Part shown: piece by piece, positions 11,398 to 21,253 of the stretch
Layout of the letters: the number at the start of each line of letters is the position of its first letter
Numbering within the stretch: position 1 is the first letter of the stretch
The notes under the pieces: model-generated
The model's database searches: none
Seen by the model: only the letters and a program-made list of their open reading frames with translations
What the model was told of the DNA's origin: nothing
Assembly: GCF_000264905.1 (NCBI RefSeq)
Contig: NW_006763158.1
Span: 124,001-188,000, forward strand
DNA length: 64,000 nt
DNA from: Stereum hirsutum FP-91666 SS1
Lineage: Eukaryota; Basidiomycota; Agaricomycetes; Russulales; Stereaceae
Reading direction: 5' to 3'
Translations under genes and position numbers: made by a program

Positions 11398-12050
11398 TCA
11401 CAGTCGGGGACTGCCAGATCGACTTCGTTTGGGGTCGGGGATCTCGTCTTTCCAGCGTTCGATTCGTGAGAGGTCCTCTCTGGGAAGAACTGACTGTGAT
11501 AGTATGATAGGTAGCTGTTCTGCTAACAGTCGTGATTGTTGATTAGTAGATGTACCGAAAGCAGGATAGAAAGACGCATACTGATCATCTTTGGAGCTCG
11601 TTCGAGTTCAAAAGGAACGCCATCTTCGAGGGCGTTGAGGACTTCTTCTACCCAATAACCGGTATCTCTGAGGAAGATAAACTGCGAAGACGTAAGGTCG
11701 TCAATAATGATGCGCAGTAAGAGACGAGGATGAATAGAGGATCAACCTTTGCTCTCATGTCGGGGGTGCTCTGCACAGTCAGAGGTCAGTAGGTCGACAG
11801 TCAATGCGTTAGGTGTTAGTAAGAAGTGGCTGCCGCACCTCTGCTGACCATCCGGAAGCAACGAGTTGGCTCAGCTCTTTGTTCTTGCTCTAGCAGGGTA
11901 AAGAACAGAGCCAACTTCAAATTTGTGAAAACTACTGTAAAAGAAGAAAAAAGATGATCTTGCCAGTTCGCCTCGTGTGGACTCGAGTTCCTCATACCGT
12001 GCCATCAAGATGTCGAGCCCGACCTGATCGCGGTAATTCAGAGACTCTCT
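11398..12050 (-). CDS. Candidate multi-exon gene, 5' end not found
   Basis: Exons at about 12038-11964, 11889-11839, 11770-11747, 11681-11582 and 11522-11398 join in phase, and the last four sum to 300 nt. Pieces of the product read LDILMARYEELESTRGEL, ELSQLVASGWSAE, FIFLRDTGYWVEEVLNALED and LSRIERWKDEIPDP, ending at a TGA at 11400-11398. The intron between the first two would be of the GC-AG class, with donor GCAAG. A possible upstream exon lies at 12092-12322, but I cannot connect it. No family is recognised. The composition (charged, helical) is unlike the random frames around it, which is why I list it. Confidence 0.4.
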
Positions 12051-12818
12051 TCAATGGTCAAGGATATCTGTCATGAGACAGCCAGGAGTGCTCAAGATGT
12101 TGTGATCTGTTCGCACCTCCGCTTGCTCATACTATCGAGCCGGCCGTGGATCTTTTTATGTCGTTTTTTCTGTACGTACGTCGTGCAAGTGATCAGCGTG
12201 CAGTAGTAGCACATCTGTATACGATAGTAGCTCACGGCCATCTCAACAAACGAAAGGACTTGAAAGGCTGGTATAGGTCCTCTGTTACTCCCCTCGAATT
12301 CTGAGGATCGCTTCAGAATCACTCCAACTCCTAGAGCACATGTGTAGTAAGGAACGTTGAAGGAACGACACCTTTATGATTATCTTCCTCGGATTTCGTC
12401 CAGAACAGATGAGTTTCCAGAGCTGCTTGGGTATCAGACTGTGGCATATCTTTCCGTATCGGATGATCAGGCGGTCGTCATGAAAATTGGGGCTTATAAG
12501 TATTATGCCAGCGAAACGGGCGGAGTCTTATCAACGCACCTGTACACTGACAACGCGCGTAGAATCCACAGACGTACGACGGTGAATCCAAAGTGAATCA
12601 GCCGAAGCAAAGGCAGTTCAATCCTGTTCAACGCCACACAGCGCATCTACTCAATTCAGCGCTGTCGTCATTGTCATTACGTCAACCATAACCGCGCCGC
12701 GGGCCACAAGAGCCCTCCGCTAATCACTGCGCCTCGTCTTCATCCTTTTCCTCCAACCCACCTTCTCCTCAATTTCTTGGTCTCTCACTTGAACCCGTGT
12801 CTCATTGTCCGACTCGAT
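12051..12818. other. Intergenic, upstream of HUA1
   Basis: Short frames at 12092-12322 (minus) and 12357-12596 (plus) have no recognisable domains. The last 150 bases are C-rich and pyrimidine-rich, as is common in the 5' UTR of basidiomycete genes. Confidence 0.4.
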
Positions 12819-15800
12819 ATGGCGAAACCTATGTCTGCGCACAATCCATTTCGGACACCGAACCTCACTCCGATGCCCACAGGTGCCTCCACCGCCTCCA
12901 GCTCCGCCAACCCATTCAACAGTCCCCCGCACTCCCCACCATCGAAAAACACACCTCTAGCCCAACCACCACCTCCTCATACATCCTTCGCACCCGAATT
13001 CGAACCCATCGTCGAACGCGAAACCGACTCCCCATCGCCTCCTGCATCACCGGCCCCTCCGCCGCCGCCACAATCCCCTAGCCCACCTCCTCCCGAGCCC
13101 GTCCCTCCAGAAATAACAATAAACAACACCGGGAGCACAACGCTATACGCACCTCCACCTGGATCACCTCCACGGACCCATTCCCCTTCTCCCTATCTCT
13201 CCCAACTCGACCCGCCACCTCCGTCCGGGTCTCGAGGACCCTCATCATCTCCATCGCACTTCGCACCCCCGTCGGGCCCACCCCCATCAGACACCCACTC
13301 CAATTTGCCCCCGAATCTGGATGAGGGTGGGAGTGGTGGGCTGGACGAAGAGCTGCCGCCTGCGTATAGCGCCGCTCCGGATCCGAGTATCGGCGAGACG
13401 ACGGTGGAGTTGGGTCCGCGGAGGCCGTTTCAGAGGGCTCCGGAGTTGCCTGGACAGGGTGTTGGTACGTTCGTTTTCCTGTTCAGTTTTTATCGTCTCT
13501 CTTTTGTGTGTGGACTTTTGGTGCGCCGATGAGCCCGCTGGCAGACAGGGGTATAAGCGCGTTGTTTCGTGGGCCACATCACGTGATTGAGTCGCCACCT
13601 GTCTTGCCGCAATGTTGAGATCTTCACAGTTCGAAAGACATCGAACGGTGTTCATGACTCGATGATCTAATTCGTCCTCTGCCCCTGTTTCTTTATCGCA
13701 TCGCGTAACGGAACCCGCCACCACCTTGCTTTGTGCTCTCCGTTTCGTGTTTTATGCTTTATCCTCTCACCTCGTATCTCAAGCACGACTCGGTGGCGAA
13801 ACGGCATCGTATCTGCACAATATGTGGTATAGTGTTGATACACGATGCGTCTTAGCAGAAGGATCCCAGTTCGAATCTGGGCCGAGTCGTTTTGTACCGA
13901 TACCCTGTATTTTTTTCTGTGCTCCTTGTGAGCGGTATCCTGCGACATTTCCTTGCTTTGTGCTTTGTTTCTTCGACTCGTACTCCATCCACGACTCGGT
14001 GGCGAAACGGTATCGCATCTGCCCAATATCGTCATAAGGACGCACAATGCGTGTTGGCAGGAGGATCCCAGTTCGAATCTGGGCCGAGTCGGGTTTGTTC
14101 CGCAGTTTCTTTTGTTGGCTGTATACGTGCGACATCTCCGTGCTTTGTTCTTTCAACTCGTACTCCAACCACGACTCGGTGGTGAAACGGTTATCGCATC
14201 TGCCCAATATCGTCATAAGGACGCACAATGCGTGTTGGCAGGAGGATCCCAGTTCGAATCTGGGCCGAGTCGGGTTTGTTCCGCAGTTTCTTTTGTTGGC
14301 TGTATACGTGCGACATCTCCGTGCTTTGTTCTTTCAACTCGTATTCCAAGCACGACTCGGTGGCGAAACGGCATCGCACCTGCGTAATATGTTACTATAT
14401 CTGCAATGACACGTTCTCGCAGGAGGGTTCCCAGTTCGAGTCTGGGCCGGGTCATCTCTGTTGAACATGGCTACGTTTTCTGGGGCTCCTCGTGGGCTGT
14501 ATACGTGCAGTATTTGGGCTCTCCACTGGACAAGCACGACTCGGTGGCGAAACGGCTATCGCATCTGTGCAATATGTTCGCGACATTGGACACGATACGT
14601 GTTGGCAGGAGGTTCCCAGTTCGAATCTGGGCCGGGTAATGGTGGAATGTGTTGTTTTGACTGCCTGAGAAACTGACTCCTTCCTCTTTCTCTTTGAAAC
14701 CTCGAAAGTTCCGAACTGTCGCTAACAACTTTTCTTTCTTTCGTCTCCAGGCTGGCAACCCCAAATCCAACCCCGACGCACTCCCCAACCCCAATCCCAT
14801 TCCCAACGACTCGCCCACCAACCCACAGGCTCCCTCTCCTCCTCCGGACGCATCGCACCGCCCTCGCACCCCCTCCGTTCCGACTCGAACATCCCGCTCG
14901 CGCTCTTGAACTCCTCTTCCTCCTCCTCCGCAGCGGGCGGTGGCAGGAGCAACAACAATAGCCTCGCACCACCGACCCTCCCCGCCCGTCAACGCTCCCA
15001 CTCCGCCGGCGCCGGTTCGCGACCGACGAGACCGCCAATCTCACCCCCAGAGGGCGAGTTGTCGGAGTTCGCGAGGGAGTTTTATGCGGCGGGGGGACGC
15101 ATCCCTGGATCTGAGCCTGAGGTTGAGGGTGAGGGTGGAGCTGGGGACGAGAATGCTGAGCGACGCGGTAGGACTGGAGCAGGAACAGGAGGAGGAGGAG
15201 GAGAAGGGGCTGATATTGGTCGGTCAAGGACGCAGTATTTACCCCCGCCGGGCGAACCGCCTCTTCCGAGGAGACCGACATCGGCGGGTGGAGGGCGTTC
15301 TGGTTCTGGTTCTGGAAGTACTCGAGGAGGAGCAGGAGGGAGTGGAGGTGTTGCGGACGATGGGAAGCCGACGAGGCAGCCTGTGCCGGGGCATCCGTTG
15401 TTGAATGCAGGGAATATATTGGTTTATCCGGCGGGGTATGAGTGTCGGAAATGTGCGCTTTCTTTTCACTTTCCCTGTCTCTTTCTTTCCCTTGTCAATC
15501 AATGGATTCTTGTGCTGACTTCGTTGCGTGTGATGTGACACGAACGTAGGTCATAACATAGGATATAAAGCCGCCGATCCAAATAATCCGTGCAGGAAAT
15601 GCTGGGATAAGTTCGGGAAGCCGTTCACGAACGCGATGAATTATATACCTTGGTACGTTCCCCTTCCTCTCTTCTTTCCTCCCCTCCCTTCCTCTCTCAT
15701 CTTTCTAACAACCCACTCCTCCAGGTCCCCCGCCCGCGACGCCCAAGCCTGGTCCACCAACTCCAGCTCCGGCAAATCCTTCCAACGCCCCCTCCCCTCC

Positions 15801-16253
15801 TCACGTGCTCCCCACCTCAGCGTCAGCACCTCCAACCTCTCCTCCGGCGGCTCTTCCTCCCCGCGACCCTCCGCATCCACGTCCAGCACCTATCTCGGCT
15901 CTTCCACAGTCAGCTCGATCCCAGTGAATGAAAACGCCCACCGCCGCGCTATCTCCAACCCTGTCTCCCAACACGGATCTTATAATAGTCGCACACGCCC
16001 TGCACAACCCCTCGTCCAGCTCCCCTCCTCGCTCTCCCCTCCCCCGCTCAACCGCGCCACCTCCGGAGCCCTCCGACCCCGTCTCGTCGCAGCGGGCGCG
16101 AGGCCCCCGCCGGGTGCGGTGGTGTACCAGCCTGGGGATCCGAGGTTGGGGGGCAGTTTGTGTTGGAGGTGTGATGGGAGGGGGGTCACTACGTTTTTCA
16201 TTTTTGATGAGGGACGGTGTGAGGCTTGTAATGGGCTTGGGAGGATTTTCTGA
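12819..16253 (+). CDS. HUA1: HUA1-like proline-rich protein with C-terminal CXXC zinc-finger pairs
   Basis: Four exons (12819-13464, 14751-15452, 15550-15652, 15725-16253) give 659 aa. Residues 1 to about 430 are Pro/Ser/Gly-rich and disordered, with PPXY-like PPAYS near residue 200. The conserved HUA1 core follows: GNILVYPAGYECRKC, then CRKCWDKFGKPF and a Trp-terminated segment. The C-terminus has CWRCDGRGVTTFFIFDEGRC followed by CNGLGRIF at the stop, a DnaJ-like CXXCXGXG arrangement. In yeast Hua1 is a cytoplasmic proline-rich protein associated with actin-patch and ubiquitin-ligase (PPXY) networks. Carrying that role over to this protein is inference. The first intron is 1286 nt, against 50-100 nt for the others, and carries five tRNA-like genes on the same strand. 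Confidence 0.9.
13787..13889 (+). tRNA. tRNA-like copy 1 in HUA1 intron, isotype uncertain (apparent AAT anticodon)
   Basis: Acceptor GACTCGG pairs with CCGAGTC. The D arm carries a perfect A box (TGGCGAAACGG) and the T arm CCCAG/CTGGG carries TTCGAAT. The anticodon stem is TCTGC/GCAGA. About 30 nt of intron lies after position 37. A run of four T follows at 13890. Position 33 is C rather than T. Confidence 0.6.
13993..14091 (+). tRNA. tRNA-like copy 2 in HUA1 intron
   Basis: Same acceptor, A box and T arm as copy 1. The anticodon stem is TCTGC/GCAGG, loop start CCAATA, with an intron of about 27 nt. It is nearly identical to copy 3, including about 80 bp of downstream spacer, so these two arose by recent tandem duplication. 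Confidence 0.6.
14173..14272 (+). tRNA. tRNA-like copy 3 in HUA1 intron
   Basis: Near-identical to copy 2. Small D-arm changes (GGTGAAACGG, and an extra T in the D loop) slightly weaken the D stem. The T arm and acceptor are intact. Confidence 0.55.
14354..14454 (+). tRNA. tRNA-like copy 4 in HUA1 intron, best-formed, apparent AAT (Ile) anticodon
   Basis: Acceptor GACTCGG/CCGGGTC with one G-T pair. The anticodon stem CCTGC/GCAGG is fully paired. This is the only copy with the expected T at position 33, followed by AAT and A37. An intron of about 28 nt follows. The body looks more like arginine tRNAs than like ordinary Ile tRNAs, so the isotype stays open. Confidence 0.6.
14538..14639 (+). 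tRNA. tRNA-like copy 5 in HUA1 intron, degenerate acceptor
   Basis: A box, T arm and anticodon stem are kept, but the last acceptor pair is mismatched (G1 against A72) and position 33 is C. It may be a pseudogene copy. Confidence 0.5.
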
Positions 16254-16630
16254 GGAGAGTGGGACGAAGGAGGGTGCATAAGTTATGAGGGAGAGGGGAG
16301 ATTTTTAGGAGGAGGTTGGGATTCCGTTTTTGCTTATGTTTCTTCCTAGACGGGATACTTTCGTTACGCTGTAGTCTGTAGATGTTCAACTTTGACGGAT
16401 CACGTTATGTTCAACGTTCTGCTTTCGATTTGTTTACGAGCTCATGGACGTTCGATCGCCATGCTGTTTTTATGGAGCGATAGCGCTTTGTTCCCATTGT
16501 TTGCATATCATTCTTCCGTACGCAATCGCACAGGAAGACTCGTCGTAGCAGTATCTATTCACAGTATCGTATGAGCGAGAGTGCTTCAGAGCGACAACGT
16601 CGACTGCAGGCAAAAAAGAAACGGTAGCAC
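16254..16630. other. 3' flank of HUA1
   Basis: 3' UTR and spacer before the tRNA-Gln gene; no further gene seen. Confidence 0.4.
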
Positions 16631-16716
16631 GGCGCTATCGTATAGCGGTTTAGTACACAGGATTTTGACGCGTCTCGAATATTCCTGTAACCCAGGTTCG
16701 AACCCTGGTAGTGCCT
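16631..16716 (+). tRNA. tRNA-Gln (TTG) with a 13-nt intron
   Basis: Acceptor GGCGCTA pairs with TAGTGCC (one G-T). The anticodon stem CAGGA/TCCTG encloses TT-TTG-A, so the anticodon TTG is at 16665-16667. A 13-nt intron (16669-16681) sits at the canonical site after position 37. The T arm is CCAGG-TTCGAAC-CCTGG and the discriminator base is T. Confidence 0.85.
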
Positions 16717-17092
16717 TGGTGAAAGTACGAGTGTAGATTTTTGTGCACGTTCCGTAGGGGCGGGTAATTACACATTATGTGCATGAGAGTTGGGGGGATC
16801 GGTTGAGGCTGCATTTGGTGAGAAAAAAAATTGATCGATGGTCACTTGTTTTTTGATGCGCAAGATCGGACGCGTGTTTTGTTCAGACTCAAATGTGGCG
16901 CGTGCCACACACGACTTTATGTTGGACAATGAGTTTTGAAATACAAAGACGCACAATAATAGCTACATAATGACCCTCGAGACATTCCCGGCCCGTACGC
17001 AATGATAAAGGATGCAATGAATACAGCAGTGACCCAAAAACAAAATCTCGAAGTCTCTTAGCTATCCAAATCACCTTGAAACAACCCTAACA

Positions 17093-17660
17093 TCATTGAC
17101 AACCCTTCCCCTCGCCCGACGTCCCATCCCCGCCCAACACCGTCGCCCGCGCCCCGTCCCGAATGAGCTTATCAATAGCTCTCGTGGCACCGGAGAGATG
17201 GACGATGCGGGCGCAGGAGGCGTGCAGTTTTAGGTAGCGGGGATCGGGGAGGTGATCAGAGGAGGAGTGGGAAGAGGGGGAGGAGGAGAAAGAGTGGGTT
17301 GTGAAGCGGATGTGGGGGTTAGCGACAGAGCAGATGTGGTAGCGATAGTTAGTGGGAGCTTAGATGATGTAGCTATTCTCTGGACCCTATAATGATCATG
17401 TCACCGATAGCGCATAAAGGGGAGTCAGCAAGCATTGCCTATCAACAAGTGGAGAACTAGTAGAGAGCGTAGAAAACCCAGGAAAAATATCTTCCTCAAG
17501 CCACACTTTCTGCCTATCGAAAGACATGGCTAGATCTGAGTTCACATAGAACGTGTTCTGCAGCCTGTAGACGTTCGTGCCGCCCATTTCTGAATTGGAG
17601 TCGATGCCGCCGTAGCAGTTTAGGAGCACGTGGGCGCACTCACAATGAGCAACAACAACA
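17093..17660 (-). pseudogene. C-terminal remnant of a second HNH_2-type nuclease
   Basis: Directly after the 3' end of the adjacent HNH gene, minus-strand frames read AHCECAHVLLNCYGGID, then LQNTFYVNSDLAMSFDRQKV with WLEE, and after a probable intron NYRYHICSVANPHIRF and LPDPRYLKLHASCARIVHLS, ending with a stop at 17095-17093. These are the CAH, the N..L..FD and the C-terminal LPDPRYL..HA..R..HLSGA blocks of the agaricomycete HNH_2 family. The N-terminal half, including the first conserved Cys/His region, is missing. The sequence begins exactly where homology between the two HNH gene copies of this window stops. I interpret it as a truncated older gene into which the 17.66-19.24 kb gene landed, or vice versa. 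Confidence 0.65.
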
Positions 17661-19347
17661 TCACTATGACCCTTCCCCTTCACCACCGATAACCCCAGGC
17701 TCAGCTGATAATTCCGTAGTAGATAGTATGGGAAGAGGGCGATAGGCTGGCGGAGAATCATAGTGAGATTCCCAATCTTCAGCCACGACTGCCGTGACAG
17801 ATCAAAGGCAGGAGGGACTCACATCTTCCGCCGCTAAGCAACAGCAACCCCAACTCCTTTCTCTCATCGAGCGTCGTACGGGGGTCTTCAATTTTCGTCA
17901 CAATACCATACACCTCATCCGTACTAAGCTCCTCGCTATCACTCTCAGAATCACTATCATTTCTCTCTTCCTCATCCTCCTCCATTCGATCAATCCCAGT
18001 TCGATCAATCCCAGCGCCACCGCTATCATTCGCGTCTCGTGAAGTGCTGCACGGCTGCTGAGAGGTTCCCGCCAGAGCGAGCAGAGGAGACACAGAAGGA
18101 TCAACCGTCGTGTACATTCCTTCTGCAAGTTTAACTGCAAAGAGTGGAGGGCGGTAATATATGAGGGTATAGGCCTCCAAGGTGAGACCAGCGAGTCTGC
18201 GCTGGCGCTCCGTCAGATTCTCAAAACTGTAGTGCCTCCGATGATGTTCAAGTTTCGATGCGGCATTGAGGATGAGCAGGAAGGGATTCACGGTTTTGTC
18301 CGGATGATTGCGAGAGGAGTAGCAAAAGGGAGGGTAAGGGTCGGAGTCCGAGTCGGGCGCTTGCCAGTGACGGAGTTCTCCACCGGTGACCTGCCAGAGG
18401 CGGTACGTTAGAGGGCTGTGTTGTTCGAGGGCGATTAGTGGCTGATCGGGGAGAAGAAAGAACGAGGGATGGAGGATGATAATGTCGTAGTTTAATCGAG
18501 ACAGCACTGGGTCCAACCACTGCAGAAAAGATAAGAGGTGAGCTTTCAACTTTGTCCCTGCAGAATAGACAATGCAGGCACGCACGTCGATAGTTCGTGG
18601 AGGCGGGTATTCGGTAAATATCTTTGTGGAAGCCTCCCACTTCTGATTAGTGGCATTCAATATCTGAATTACGGCTTGCAGCGAGTGCTCGCTTAGCGTG
18701 AGGGCGTAGGTGGCGTAGACGTCGAGGTGTCGGTGGTACGGTGGATACACTACGTTGATCAGATACGCAGTGACCAAAGCGAGCACAAGCAGGAAGGACT
18801 TACAAAGAGCAAGATTCTCCATGGAGTCAAGGCTAAAGTTTCCTTGCTGGCGAGTAATGCCCAACACAGTGGTTAGATGCTTGGTCTGGAGGGTAGACCA
18901 TGATTAGTGTTTGGCGGCGGTAAAACAGTACAGACTTACCACTTCGGCTTCTTCACCTTTCTTGCGGACAGGGTTCACAAGATGCGCAACCTCAAGCGAA
19001 ATGCAGGGGTAGCCGGTCAGGAAGCAGCCGACGTCTCCAACGAACTCCTTCCTAAGCTTGTCGATGGCACTGATCGCGGCGTTACGAGACCTTTTGGTCG
19101 AGGTCGAGCCCTGGTCAGTCGGTGTCGGTGTCGGTGTCGTGAGGCGTAAAGGCTGAGGGGGAAAGCCGGGTGCAGAGGGCAAGCGAGAGGCTGGGCTTGG
19201 GAGAGAGAGCTTGCCAATCCAGCCGCCAATGATAGCCGACATGTCGCCCGCTACATACGCAAGCTGGAAGACGATGGAAGTCGCTAGGAGATGATGAAAG
19301 GAAAGTGATTCTCAAGTTGTTCCCAAGCGACACCCAATTGTTCAATC
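17647..19347 (-). repeat. Inverted gene-sized duplicate A (partner at 39277-40944)
   Basis: Exons and introns match the partner at high nucleotide identity. Homology starts about 100 bp upstream of the ATG and ends about 15 bp after the stop. Confidence 0.9.
17664..19242 (-). CDS. HNH endonuclease-domain protein, copy A
   Basis: Five exons (19242-18940, 18885-18804, 18749-18586, 18519-17823, 17746-17664) give 442 aa. The fold signature is CFLTGYPCISLEVAHLVNP (residues about 70-90, with the conserved C and AH), then N of MENLALC and H of YHRHLDVYATYAL, matching the H-N-H ligand order of the agaricomycete HNH family. The following domain carries IILHPSFFLLPDQPLIALE, YRLWQVTGGELRHW and VNPFLLILNAASKL. 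Near the C-terminus is a Glu/Ser/Asp-rich tract and the block VYGIVTKIEDP. The family is expanded in mushrooms and its role is unknown; nuclease activity has not been shown. The ligand residues look intact. The start is the ATG shared with copy B. Confidence 0.85.
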
Positions 19348-19491
19348 ATATTGTTTGCGTCTGTTTGGGCGCGCCACATCATATCGATGTCATTGTTCGC
19401 CTTTCGGAGACTGTCGATCCTTTGTTCTCCCTTCTGCGCTCTTCACTCATCTCTTCAGCAGTTCACTCAGGCAACGTACTTACCTCCCATC

Positions 19492-20565
19492 ATGCCCACC
19501 TTATACGTTTCTCAAACAGATCCCATTACTGGACGTACGACCATCGAACTGATAGACTCTGAAGAACACAGTTTTCAGTCTGGACCTGAGCGTTCGCTCT
19601 CTGTCAAGCTTGACTCTATCATCACACGCGCTTCGAGATACTTAGACTCAGACGAAGCACCACCTCACTACCTGCTCGCTCAACTTCCGAACTCTCAGAC
19701 CGCTTGTCCCCTATTCACTGTCATACCTTCAGAAATCCGACACTACATCTTCCACCTCGCCCTCCTCGAGCAAGATGACGTCTCCCATCCTATCCCGCTC
19801 CACTCCGACATCCACCGCCCCTCCATCCAATTTCCCAAGATATTCCCTGGAATGGGACTTCTCCGCACCTGCAAGCTCATCTACCTGTCCACCCACCTCC
19901 TCCCCATCCTCACCACCACGCACCGTGACTGGCAACAATTCCCAGGACCTCCGTACACTGTCAGCGTTCCAGCCGGCATCAGAGCGAAGAATACGCGAGA
20001 GAGATGGGCTCTGATGACGAAGGAGCAGAAAAGGGCGGTGGTCAGGATACATGTTTACGCCTCGCAGTATTGGCTGGAGAGGGAGTGTTATCCTTTTAAT
20101 CCGGATTATCGGAAAATGAGGCTGGCAGGCTTGAAGCCGAGGAGTTTTGCTGTTACGGTTCGGTGGGATGACTGGTCGAAGCTAGGGAGGAGTGACGACG
20201 ACAACAGCGGTGGGGGCGATGACGATGGGGGTATGAGAGCGCATGTTTCACACTATGAGGAGAAATGGAGAGCTTGGTTCAGCACTTTCGGTGAGAGCCT
20301 GGAGGAGATGGTCATGGAGCTCGAAACGACGGAGGAGAAGAAGGACGAGCTCGAGAGAGAAGTGGAACGTCTGAGAAAGTGGAGGCTAGGGCCATTGGGA
20401 GATGGAGGAAAGGTTTGGGGGACGGATGAAGTGGAGGTGAAGAGAGAGATCTGGAAAGGATTTATTTCCGGTGTGGAAGAAACTCCAGGCGACCGTACGA
20501 TGATGCAGAATTACTATGCGGCGACGGTAACGTGGAAGCCTCTGAGTGAGGAGCCGAGCTTGTAG
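19492..20565 (+). CDS. DUF7730-like hypothetical protein
   Basis: A single intronless frame of 358 codons. I start it at the ATG at 19492 (MPTLYVSQTDPITG), because the upstream extension reads like a non-coding leader. The block LFTVIPSEIRHYIFHLALLE followed by LLRTCKLIYLSTHLLPI is the 'P.EIR..I...AL ... LL.TCK.IY' pattern of the fungal DUF7730/2EXR-like group, an F-box-related module of unknown function. Toward the C-terminus there is a Gly/Asp-rich loop and a charged coiled-coil segment (EEMVMELETTEEKKDELERE). It is divergently transcribed from HNH copy A, with 249 bp between the two ATGs. Confidence 0.75.
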   Translation: MPTLYVSQTDPITGRTTIELIDSEEHSFQSGPERSLSVKLDSIITRASRYLDSDEAPPHYLLAQLPNSQTACPLFTVIPSEIRHYIFHLALLEQDDVSHPIPLHSDIHRPSIQFPKIFPGMGLLRTCKLIYLSTHLLPILTTTHRDWQQFPGPPYTVSVPAGIRAKNTRERWALMTKEQKRAVVRIHVYASQYWLERECYPFNPDYRKMRLAGLKPRSFAVTVRWDDWSKLGRSDDDNSGGGDDDGGMRAHVSHYEEKWRAWFSTFGESLEEMVMELETTEEKKDELEREVERLRKWRLGPLGDGGKVWGTDEVEVKREIWKGFISGVEETPGDRTMMQNYYAATVTWKPLSEEPSL

Positions 20566-20747
20566 AAACGTTTTCTTCGCATATCTTTTCTTGCTCTCTT
20601 CATAATCTGCTGGGATCCGCCCTTCCTTGCTCCCTGTGCAGTTCACCTCCGGGCACCCGCCGTACTCATCCCGTCCACGGCCTGAACTCATTGAAATTGC
20701 GTTAGCCACCAGCAGACTACGCTCCCCGGCTTGATCTCTACTATAAG

Positions 20748-21121
20748 TGGCCCTATGTTCGGACAAAACCGATGTTCGGACAGTCCGAGAACTCGCCCAA
20801 TACTGCACTGTTTCGCCCAGTTCAAAGGCCCATAAATCATGTTAAATGGTCTACAGACCATATCCGCAGTCGTTTGGATGCAGTTGTGGCAGCGGGATGT
20901 CGAACGGGGAGGGGTTCGGTTCGGACACTTTGGCGGGCGCGGCTGTCCGAACATCGATCCCGCCCGTCAAACAACTATTTTCCTCGCATTATTTCGCGTA
21001 GAAATTTGTACGGACATGTAGCTAATGTAGAGAGCATATGTTCTGCTGAGTTTCATCTCGAGAGGACTCGAAATGCGGGAGCTAGATTTTTTCATGTCGG
21101 AATTGTCCGAACATAGGGCCA
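20748..21121. mobile_element. MITE-like element with 18-19 bp perfect terminal inverted repeats
   Basis: GGCCCTATGTTCGGACAA at 20749-20766 is repeated exactly, inverted, at 21103-21120; adding T20748/A21121 makes 19 bp. TGTTCGGACA recurs inside at about 20773 and, inverted, at about 20949. No long reading frame is present and I see no clear target-site duplication. The size of 374 bp fits a non-autonomous DNA element. Confidence 0.75.
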
Positions 21122-21253
21122 GGGACAGTAAACTATTCCTTGACATGGTAGTGCGCTGGGCTAGGTTTATTCATGTCTCATAGACATGGCCTTCGAGGAC
21201 TTTTGGCCGATAACTCATGTATTGCTGGCAAAGTATCTCAAAAATCGAATATA

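Larger units (their letters stand above)
13787..14639 (+). repeat. Tandem tRNA-spacer array inside HUA1 intron 1
   Basis: Five units of roughly 180 bp follow each other. Each consists of a tRNA-like body and a spacer with shared blocks such as CTGTATACGTGCGACAT and CTTTGTTCTTTCAACTCGTA. Units 2 and 3 are almost identical; units 1, 4 and 5 are more diverged. Confidence 0.85.
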
